This document shows positions 1-4,990 of a stretch of DNA of 7,933 nt, piece by piece. The DNA lies in NCBI GenBank assembly GCA_017425725.1, contig JAFOXU010000107.1, positions 1-7,933 on the forward strand. The letters run 5' to 3'. The position numbers and the translations under genes were made by a program. The DNA is from Alphaproteobacteria bacterium. GTDB taxonomy: Bacteria; Pseudomonadota; Alphaproteobacteria; Rs-D84. Within the stretch, counting starts at the first letter, position 1. Every line of letters starts with the position of its first letter. Under the pieces are notes generated by a model. That model had not been told where the DNA came from, did no database searches, and saw only the letters and a program-made list of their open reading frames with translations.

Positions 1-956
1 GCATGTGCCAAAAAAGAATAAACATAGTCTGTATTATTGCTTCTTTGCTCCCTATACCATTCTGTTTTATTTAGAATTGTCATTACTAAATCATACACAA
101 TATCTGCATCTGGTGGTGTCGTAAATTTTAATCCAGACAGTGCTTCTAACAAATGTCTTTCACGTATAGCACTATTGATTCTGCCGCTGTTTATTTCATC
201 AATATACCACTGCAATAAATCATTATGCGGAATCAATGTTACAGCATTAGTTCCAAATTTTTGTTTCAGGGCTTTTTCAAAATATGTGAAATACACATCT
301 GTACCGGTCGCAATTTTAACATCTGAAACAAACTGCGCCCAATCTGGGGCACGTGTACCGCCATCTATTTCTTCAAAAATACGTCCCTGGGTATTTGTTA
401 AATTAGTCAAACATGCTTCGACATCTTCAACTCTCGATCTTTGTGCACCATGAATATCAAAATTTATAGCATGTGCATTACCTGTATCACCAATTCTGTG
501 AAACATATCTATTACATAGCGTGGGTTGTATCCGCCCCTTATCATCAAATCTACACTGTTTATATCTGCAAATCTTTCTTGGTAAACAGTATTTGTACCA
601 CCCAGCAACTGATCCCAGATATAATGTCCCGTTTCATGTGCAATTACTGCGGCCAGATGATCTTCTTTGTTTAAAGATTGAATCAAACTGTCTGTAACAC
701 AAATGATATTTGTTTTTTTATCTGCTGTGTATTGCGACGATATAAAAAAGGCATTTGGTTGCGAATTTGCAGACACAGTAAAATAAAAATCATCCAAATT
801 AACGGGATTTCCATTTTTATCTTTTAGACCTGTAACTAATTTTTTAAATACGTTCCGCAATTTTTCCCCAACAAGTTTTCTGGGGGCGGAATTATGATCG
901 TATATTCTTAACGCTTCTTTATCTGCAACGGGCAACAAATTATCATAATCTTTCAT
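1..956 (-). CDS. M48-family zinc metalloprotease, soluble, 3' end beyond window
   Basis: The frame is open from the ATG at 954-956 to the left edge (318 codons), so the C-terminus is missing. The zinc motif HETGH is at residues 107-111 (bases 624-638), inside AAVIAHETGHYIWDQ. The third ligand is probably E127 in ERFADINSVDLM, matching the M48 ExxxD helix, followed by RGGYNPRYVIDMFHRI, the usual 'GY-P' continuation. Residue 69 onward (NAFFISSQYT) matches the strand before the active helix, and HGAQRSRVED (about 172) resembles the M48 'HP..ERI' segment. It should hydrolyse proteins with zinc. No signal peptide or membrane segment is visible, unlike HtpX or BepA, so it is probably cytoplasmic. 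An AAGG Shine-Dalgarno lies 7 nt before the ATG. Arginine codons are mainly AGA/AGG (11 of 16), unlike the CGT-rich gene at the right end. The family call is firm; substrate and role are unknown. Confidence 0.88.
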   Translation of the reverse strand, partial: MKDYDNLLPVADKEALRIYDHNSAPRKLVGEKLRNVFKKLVTGLKDKNGNPVNLDDFYFTVSANSQPNAFFISSQYTADKKTNIICVTDSLIQSLNKEDHLAAVIAHETGHYIWDQLLGGTNTVYQERFADINSVDLMIRGGYNPRYVIDMFHRIGDTGNAHAINFDIHGAQRSRVEDVEACLTNLTNTQGRIFEEIDGGTRAPDWAQFVSDVKIATGTDVYFTYFEKALKQKFGTNAVTLIPHNDLLQWYIDEINSGRINSAIRERHLLEALSGLKFTTPPDADIVYDLVMTILNKTEWYREQRSNNTDYVYSFLAH

Positions 957-981
957 ACAAAAACCTTTTATTATCGGGGTA

Positions 982-990
982 ATTGTACCA
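982..990 (-). promoter_or_regulatory. Extended -10 promoter of the M48 protease gene
   Basis: Read on the minus strand the bases are TGGTACAAT, a TGn extended -10 element, about 25 nt before the protease ATG. No good -35 is present at the normal distance (TAGTAA), which is usual for extended -10 promoters. It sits just after the ihfA terminator, so the protease has its own transcript. This is inferred from sequence only. Confidence 0.5.
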
Positions 991-1017
991 TATTTATGAC
1001 AATTTTACTATACCAAA

Positions 1018-1041
1018 AAAAACCGCCAAATGGCGGTTTTT
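1018..1041 (-). terminator. Rho-independent terminator of ihfA
   Basis: The core stem CCGCCA/TGGCGG (1023-1028 with 1031-1036) is extended by flanking A and T tracts. It starts one base after the ihfA stop codon, and on the minus strand it ends in a run of eight T. Because of the A tract it could also stop plus-strand transcripts. Confidence 0.85.
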
Positions 1042-1042
1042 A

Positions 1043-1333
1043 TTACTTATTGCCTGCAACACGTTCACGAAATTCTGTGCTGGGACGGAAAGACACAACA
1101 CGACGTGCAGATATTACCGCAGACGCACCAGTTTTCGGATTACGACCCATACGTGCATTTTTTTCCAAAATTTTAAAAGTACCGAAACCTGCGAATTTAA
1201 CTTCTTCGCCATTTATTAATGATTCACAAATTTCATCAAATACAACATCAACCATTTTATACGCATCCGCAGTCGTTAACCCAAAGCGTTCACGCAATCT
1301 GTTTGCAAAATCATTTCTTGTAATCGTTGCCAT
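1043..1333 (-). CDS. ihfA: Integration host factor alpha-like DNA-bending protein
   Basis: A 96-residue protein of the HU/IHF family, full length. The beta-arm motif GRNPKTG is at 63-69 with the DNA-intercalating proline at P66. The following SARRVVSFRPS (75-85) resembles IhfA (ARRVVTFRP) rather than IhfB or HU, and the FRPS form fits alphaproteobacteria. VKFAGFGTF (45-53) is the conserved core strand. IHF normally works as an IhfA/IhfB heterodimer that bends DNA sharply at specific sites in transcription, replication and recombination; no ihfB is in this window. The ATG at 1331-1333 was chosen because the family's N-terminus begins here and GGGA lies upstream; a longer frame to 1375 would run into the promoter. 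It is transcribed alone, with its own promoter and terminator. Some doubt remains between IhfA and an HU-like paralogue. Confidence 0.92.
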   Translation of the reverse strand: MATITRNDFANRLRERFGLTTADAYKMVDVVFDEICESLINGEEVKFAGFGTFKILEKNARMGRNPKTGASAVISARRVVSFRPSTEFRERVAGNK

Positions 1334-1366
1334 TTCTTTTTTCCCTTGTGCTATAAATCGGTTGGT

Positions 1367-1395
1367 ATTATACAAACCAAAAAGGCAACTTGCAA
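1367..1395 (-). promoter_or_regulatory. Sigma70-type promoter of ihfA
   Basis: On the minus strand, -35 TTGCAA (1390-1395) and a perfect -10 TATAAT (1367-1372) are separated by exactly 17 bp. Transcription should start near 1360, giving a leader of about 27 nt before the ihfA ATG. The -35 begins about 17 bp past the upstream gene's terminator hairpin. Confidence 0.75.
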
Positions 1396-1411
1396 TATAT
1401 AAATAAAATAA

Positions 1412-1437
1412 AAAAACGGGATAAAAATCCCGTTTTT
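1412..1437 (-). terminator. Terminator overlapping the stop codon of the 627-residue gene
   Basis: An inverted repeat AAAAACGGGA/TCCCGTTTTT with a 6-nt loop, followed on the minus strand by a T-rich run. The stop codon TAA (1436-1438) forms part of the hairpin's base. The symmetry of A and T tracts makes it potentially bidirectional. Confidence 0.85.
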
Positions 1438-3319
1438 ACATTTGTTTTGAAAATTCTTGTTTTATCTTTTGCAATTCTTGTTTCATCGCATTCAGTCTAT
1501 CTAATACAATTTCATGTCTTTTCTTGTTAAACAAAATACCATGTAACTGCTGTACATATTCCAGCGCAACATCTGTATTTGTTTCTGCATTCAATTTTGC
1601 CATCAAATCAGATTGCATTGTATTGTATTCCTGAATTTTGACCACAAAAGATGCATGCATAGAATCAAAATCATCCCATACAATATCTTTCGAAACATCT
1701 GTTATATCCAAATCTGCTGTGGCAGCAACATTTTCAGGTTTCGTTTCTTTTTTCGGTTCTGAGCATTCCAAAACCTGTACCTGTTTTTTGATTTTGTCTG
1801 TATGTGGATTCGCTGTTGTTACCTGGGCTGGAACCGTTTCTTTACGAATACGTTGTCTGACACGCCCTTTGGCAGATGTCTGTTCTGTAACGGGCGCAAC
1901 CTCTTTTTCAGTCACAGGTTCAGAAACAACCGGCTTTACAGGTTCTGCAACTGGGGCAGCCGTTTTTTCAACTTCTGTTACATCCTGTTTTGCATCACGT
2001 TCCGCCGTCAATTCTTTGATTAAATCAGAAACAGAAACAGTATCGTTCAGTGTAAATTTATTTACTTCTTTGTCACGAATAGCCTTTTTATAATCAACAG
2101 ATTGCTTTTTTTCATGTTCTTCAAAGTATTCTGTCGCAATAAATCCATGTTCGTTCATACACCAAATAATGCGAGCACGATCATCCAGTGTACCAAAACC
2201 TTGGGCCAACCATTGAACATTTTTAAATGCGATTGTTGGTGATTTCTGCACAGTGCCATCTTGAATATAGTACACACCATTACCCGCTGTCATAACAGGA
2301 CGAATGTTAATAATTTCAATTGCATGCAAGAAATCCAATTGTTTGTTCAAGTCATTCTTACAATGTTTTTGAACTTCTTTCCAAACACTGTTTTTGATGT
2401 ACTTTTTAATAACAATTTCTTGTACTTCTTTGCTGCCAACAAAAGTCTTGGCCGGTGCAACGGTTTCAGTCACAGATTCTGTTTTTGGTTCTGATTTTTT
2501 TACCGCTGTCTGTTTATTTGCTTTTATATCACGATTTAACTGTTGCAGAACAAAATCCATAGCCTGTGATGCATCATCAACATGGATGCAAGTAAATGCC
2601 CGACCTTCATACATACGTTCACTTTTATTCAGATTTAAACCTGATTTTGCGTTTCTGGCCATACGTATAAAACGTTCAATCTCTTTGTCTGTAATATTAA
2701 CTGATGGATATTCTGTTCTAAACATATTAATCAGTTCATCAGTTGATAACCATTCAGCTGTCTTTGGTTCATATTCTTTCTTTTTAGATACCACTGGGGC
2801 AACTTTAACCGGCATTGGCGCTTTTTCCACAGTCGCCGCTTTTAATATATCTGACAAAGATAGTTTTTTATCAGAAACAACTTCTACATTTGGAAATTCT
2901 TTGACAAAGCGTTGTGCAACAATCAATTCGCCATTTTTATTCTCTTTAATAGCCTTTAAAATTGTGTTTCGTACGGTCAATTTACGTACAGAATATGGTA
3001 ATACATCCTTTAAATCAGCCAAACTGCTGATAGAATATAAACATCTTAATTCTGTTATACCAACGGGCAAAATACTGCCTTTGCTAATAATGTAAGAAGA
3101 ACAGTCAAATGCGCCCTGGATTATCACATTAGAAAATACTGGCAACGCAGGTCTGCCATTACGACTGCCCATATCAACATCAGATTGAATAAATAACGGA
3201 TGTTCTGAATCAAACTTATCGTACGGCAACGAAGTCAGATCCACACTGATGTTTTCTGCAATACCGTCTTTAAAAATACGCGCTTCATATATTCTTGCTT
3301 TTGTTCTTGCTTTTGCCAT
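1436..3319 (-). CDS. Uncharacterised 627-residue multidomain cytoplasmic protein
   Basis: I do not recognise this protein. It has no signal peptide or membrane segment, so it is probably cytoplasmic. Residues 83-120 carry two leucine-rich-repeat-like units (ILPVGITELRCL and VLPYSVRKLTV), recalling LPX-type repeats, preceded by a beta-rich N-terminal part. A helical segment at 185-265 and another compact region at 295-400 (with tryptophans at 313, 370 and 386) look folded. They are joined by Lys/Pro/Glu/Val/Thr-rich linkers (about 265-293 and 446-535) containing the basic patch KGRVRQRIRKE. The last 75 residues form a charged helix, probably coiled coil. The ATG at 3317-3319 has AAGGGG at good spacing and a strong promoter. 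It is a single-gene unit. The layout suggests a scaffold or binding protein, but this is only an inference; a secreted effector is not excluded. Confidence 0.85.
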   Translation of the reverse strand: MAKARTKARIYEARIFKDGIAENISVDLTSLPYDKFDSEHPLFIQSDVDMGSRNGRPALPVFSNVIIQGAFDCSSYIISKGSILPVGITELRCLYSISSLADLKDVLPYSVRKLTVRNTILKAIKENKNGELIVAQRFVKEFPNVEVVSDKKLSLSDILKAATVEKAPMPVKVAPVVSKKKEYEPKTAEWLSTDELINMFRTEYPSVNITDKEIERFIRMARNAKSGLNLNKSERMYEGRAFTCIHVDDASQAMDFVLQQLNRDIKANKQTAVKKSEPKTESVTETVAPAKTFVGSKEVQEIVIKKYIKNSVWKEVQKHCKNDLNKQLDFLHAIEIINIRPVMTAGNGVYYIQDGTVQKSPTIAFKNVQWLAQGFGTLDDRARIIWCMNEHGFIATEYFEEHEKKQSVDYKKAIRDKEVNKFTLNDTVSVSDLIKELTAERDAKQDVTEVEKTAAPVAEPVKPVVSEPVTEKEVAPVTEQTSAKGRVRQRIRKETVPAQVTTANPHTDKIKKQVQVLECSEPKKETKPENVAATADLDITDVSKDIVWDDFDSMHASFVVKIQEYNTMQSDLMAKLNAETNTDVALEYVQQLHGILFNKKRHEIVLDRLNAMKQELQKIKQEFSKQM

Positions 3320-3340
3320 TTTTTACCCCTTACTCATACA

Positions 3341-3368
3341 TATATAGCACATATTTTATTTTTGTCAA
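3341..3368 (-). promoter_or_regulatory. Promoter of the 627-residue gene
   Basis: On the minus strand, a perfect -35 TTGACA (3363-3368) and -10 TATATA (3341-3346) are 16 bp apart, with TGC just before the -10 (extended type). It is divergent from the tRNA promoter in the same roughly 105-bp gap. Confidence 0.7.
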
Positions 3369-3386
3369 TATACAGTATAAAATTTA

Positions 3387-3415
3387 TTGAACATATTTTT
3401 ATTTTATTATAACAT
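3387..3415 (+). promoter_or_regulatory. Probable promoter of tRNA-Arg(CCT)
   Basis: The -35 TTGAAC (3387-3392) is followed by TATAACAT (3408-3415). Either TATAAC (spacer 15) or TAACAT (spacer 17) could be the -10. The stretch between it and the tRNA (TGCCGCATC) is GC-rich in an otherwise AT-rich gap, like the discriminator of growth-controlled stable RNA promoters. Confidence 0.5.
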
Positions 3416-3424
3416 TGCCGCATC

Positions 3425-3500
3425 GTCCCCATAGTTCAACAGGATAGAACAAATTCCTCCTAAGAATTAGATGCAGGTTCGAGTCCTGCTGGGGACGCCA
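3425..3500 (+). tRNA. tRNA-Arg, anticodon CCT
   Basis: A complete 76-nt cloverleaf with encoded CCA. The acceptor stem is GTCCCCA (3425-3431) with TGGGGAC (3490-3496), the discriminator is G3497 and CCA is at 3498-3500. The D stem is GTTC/GAAC (3434-3437 with 3447-3450). The anticodon stem is AATTC/GAATT (3452-3456 with 3464-3468) around the 7-nt loop CTCCTAA, giving anticodon CCT at 3459-3461, which reads AGG. The variable loop is 4 nt (AGAT). The T stem is GCAGG/CCTGC with loop TTCGAGT. All stems pair fully. It would decode AGG arginine codons, which are rare in this window. Its 3' end is duplicated downstream. Confidence 0.97.
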
Positions 3501-3501
3501 A
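3483..3501 (+). repeat. Direct repeat, copy 1 (3' end of tRNA-Arg)
   Basis: The 19-bp sequence GTCCTGCTGGGGACGCCAA, covering the end of the T loop, the 3' side of the T and acceptor stems and CCA, recurs exactly at 3597-3615. Such a segment is the usual crossover core of elements that integrate into tRNA genes, but no integrase is visible here. Confidence 0.8.
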
Positions 3502-3602
3502 GTCCACACAGGACGAAGAACCGATTAAAGCAACGAAGTTGCGACAGGTTCGAGCCAAAGGCGAAAGGGAACCACGATAACATCGTGGGAATTACTGTCC
3601 TG
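3502..3602 (+). other. Hairpin-rich spacer downstream of tRNA-Arg, possible structured RNA or tiny element
   Basis: About 100 bp dense in short inverted repeats: GTCC/GGAC (3502-3505 with 3511-3514), GCAAC-GAA-GTTGC (3530-3542), GCC-AAA-GGC (3554-3562) and CCACGAT-AAC-ATCGTGG (3572-3588). Longer-range pairs are GAACC (3518-3522) or GAACC (3569-3573) with GGTTC (3547-3551), and CAGGAC (3509-3514) with GTCCTG (3597-3602), which would close the whole as a branched fold. It is probably transcribed along with the tRNA. It contains CAGGTTCGAG (3545-3554), a second copy of the tRNA T-arm sequence at 3474-3483. No coding signal is evident. The function is unknown. Confidence 0.5.
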
Positions 3603-3615
3603 CTGGGGACGCCAA
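3597..3615 (+). repeat. Direct repeat, copy 2 (tRNA-Arg 3' end duplication)
   Basis: An exact 19-bp copy of 3483-3501, including the CCA, offset by 114 bp. Only the 3' half of the tRNA is represented, so this is not a second functional tRNA. It is followed by a T-rich stretch; the GTCC/GGAC pair inside the repeat might act as a weak terminator for the tRNA transcript. Confidence 0.8.
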
Positions 3616-3618
3616 ATT

Positions 3619-4515
3619 TTATTTTGATTTTTGCTTATTCATCAGAAAAACACGATCCATATCAGACAATGTCGGAATTAGGCGTGCCGTCGAAACACTG
3701 ACGTTAGAAAAGACATATTTATCCATATGCGTAGTTGGCGCAAAGTTTACCGAACTTGGGGTACAATGCCACATATAGTTCCAACAAATAACACCATCAT
3801 CACACAGGTTTTTTGTTGCCAGCGTATCTAAAACACCTGATAAAAACATATTTGCCGATTTATTACTATTAATATCAACACTGTATTTAAATCCAAATAT
3901 ATTTGATAACAAGATTAGCGAATATTGCCGCTGTGTCTTAGAATGCAATTTATCAATATCACATCTGATGAAATTAAATTTTTCAGGCATTAAGTTACTT
4001 AACTGTTTATATTTAGCCTTGTCTGTCATATAAGACGGCAACATATAATGTGACAACATATATTCTTTGCTGTTGCCGTAAGACCGAAATAAAACATTAT
4101 TTACATCACGTGCGTAATACACATTCAAAAACGTCTGCAACCCTTCGGAAAAGTCCTTGAATATCGGATTGATAATATTGCGGTCAAAAAAAGTACGTTT
4201 TTCAAAGAAAAAGCGTTTAAAATCTTTATAAGACAAGTTTTGTATCATCTTTGACTTTAATTCCAGAACATACTGTTGCAGGTAATTTATATCAAAAACA
4301 TCCACATTTTTGGCGCCACGTAACAAACATTCAAACGCATGATCGCCAGATGCACAAACACTTAACACATTTTTATTTTCAAATGGTGGGATTTTATCTA
4401 AATATCCAGATATATTTTCAGTTGTAAACAAGTATACAGGACAACTCCAATAAAAATTTGGATATCCAACTTTTAAATTTGATAACGCAAAATAAGTCTT
4501 GAACTTCTCTATCAT
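3619..4515 (-). CDS. BtaA/DUF3419-like SAM-binding protein
   Basis: A 298-residue soluble protein with a Rossmann-type SAM-binding start. The glycine motif is VLSVCASGDHAFECLLRGAK (50-69), and VDVFDIN (71-77) ends in the acidic residue D75 expected to hold the ribose. The continuation LQQYVLELKSKMIQNLSYKDFKRFF strongly resembles the 'DxNxxQ..LxxLK...L.yxdF..fF' block of DUF3419 proteins, the family of BtaA. BtaA transfers the aminocarboxypropyl group of SAM to diacylglycerol in betaine-lipid synthesis. A second core strand, YSLILLSNIF (198-207), fits motif IV. The protein is shorter than typical BtaA and no BtaB methyltransferase is nearby, so betaine-lipid synthesis is not shown. The ATG at 4513-4515 is the only plausible one, since an in-frame TGA lies four codons upstream. 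It lacks a Shine-Dalgarno. The stop is TAA, and the gene converges on the tRNA region. Confidence 0.8.
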   Translation of the reverse strand: MIEKFKTYFALSNLKVGYPNFYWSCPVYLFTTENISGYLDKIPPFENKNVLSVCASGDHAFECLLRGAKNVDVFDINYLQQYVLELKSKMIQNLSYKDFKRFFFEKRTFFDRNIINPIFKDFSEGLQTFLNVYYARDVNNVLFRSYGNSKEYMLSHYMLPSYMTDKAKYKQLSNLMPEKFNFIRCDIDKLHSKTQRQYSLILLSNIFGFKYSVDINSNKSANMFLSGVLDTLATKNLCDDGVICWNYMWHCTPSSVNFAPTTHMDKYVFSNVSVSTARLIPTLSDMDRVFLMNKQKSK

Positions 4516-4526
4516 TATGGAAAATC

Positions 4527-4554
4527 ATGTTAATACATTTCATCTTTTTGTCAA
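4527..4554 (-). promoter_or_regulatory. Promoter of the DUF3419-like gene, giving a near-leaderless mRNA
   Basis: On the minus strand, a perfect -35 TTGACA (4549-4554) and -10 TAACAT (4527-4532) are 16 bp apart. The predicted start near 4520 lies only about five bases before the ATG at 4515, leaving no room for a Shine-Dalgarno, and none is present. Confidence 0.55.
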
Positions 4555-4582
4555 CCAGTCTTTTATACCTATAACTTTATAT

Positions 4583-4610
4583 TTTACAAACAGAAAAAAA
4601 GATTTATAAT
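4583..4610 (+). promoter_or_regulatory. Promoter of the MerT-like gene
   Basis: The -35 TTTACA (4583-4588) and perfect -10 TATAAT (4605-4610) are 16 bp apart. Transcription should begin near 4617, and the Shine-Dalgarno AAAGGA (4621-4626) follows, 6 nt before the ATG. It is divergent from the DUF3419-like promoter, with about 28 bp between the two -35 elements. Confidence 0.65.
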
Positions 4611-4632
4611 TCCGCCAGTCAAAGGATATATT

Positions 4633-4965
4633 ATGAAAAACAAGGCTGTTAAAATTGGGATTATCGCAACAATCGCACCGCATATATTCTGCTGTGGGAT
4701 ACCCATGCTGTTGGCAATTATCGGATTAATCGCACCAGATGCGGCACATTTTCATATTTTGCCACACTGGATGGAACCATGGTTATTTTTATTTTCTGGG
4801 GCAATGTTGGCACTGTCTTGGTATTTGGTATTACGTGATTGTTCGTGTAACTGTGAACAATGTGGCGGCAAATCATCACACAGAGTTCAACGCACGGTAT
4901 TATCTGTTATAACCGTCATATTTATAATCAGTTTAGCGTTACATTTTGTATCGCATCATCATTAA
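4633..4965 (+). CDS. Small MerT-like Cys/His-rich three-helix membrane protein
   Basis: A 110-residue inner-membrane protein with three predicted helices at about 6-33, 48-67 and 87-105. The basic N-terminus and the basic loop after helix 2 put the N-terminus inside and the C-terminus outside. A paired cysteine (C20-C21, in HIFCCGIP) lies in helix 1, and a cytoplasmic loop holds C70, C72, C74 and C77. Histidines cluster on the periplasmic side (H39, H41, H45) and at the end (HHH). The size, topology and position of the cysteines match the mercury importer MerT, in which a helix-1 cysteine pair passes the metal to a loop pair. Sequence identity looks low and no merR, merP or merA is near, so the metal is unknown; a MerC-type relative is also possible. 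AAAGGA provides the ribosome site and TAA is the stop. Confidence 0.82.
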   Translation: MKNKAVKIGIIATIAPHIFCCGIPMLLAIIGLIAPDAAHFHILPHWMEPWLFLFSGAMLALSWYLVLRDCSCNCEQCGGKSSHRVQRTVLSVITVIFIISLALHFVSHHH

Positions 4966-4990
4966 AAAAACCGCATTTGCGGTTTTTTTA
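4964..4990. terminator. Shared bidirectional terminator between the MerT-like gene and clsC
   Basis: The core stem CCGCA/TGCGG (4971-4975 with 4978-4982) is flanked by seven A on the left and seven T on the right, so it is a Rho-independent terminator in both directions. The TAA of the MerT-like gene (4963-4965) and the TAA of clsC (4988-4990) form its two ends. Confidence 0.88.

Noticed and set aside
37..453. 138-codon plus-strand open frame at the left edge
   Set aside because: It lies opposite the M48 protease frame, whose zinc motif and helix pattern are clear, so the minus strand is the coding one.
2394..3095. 233-codon open frame on the plus strand opposite the 627-residue gene
   Set aside because: The minus-strand gene has a promoter, Shine-Dalgarno and terminator; this one has none and gives a Phe/Ser-rich translation typical of antisense shadows.
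3425..3614. A second complete tRNA or a tRNA with an intron
   Set aside because: The first cloverleaf is complete at 3425-3500, and the downstream copy has only T-arm and acceptor 3' sequences with no D or anticodon arm.
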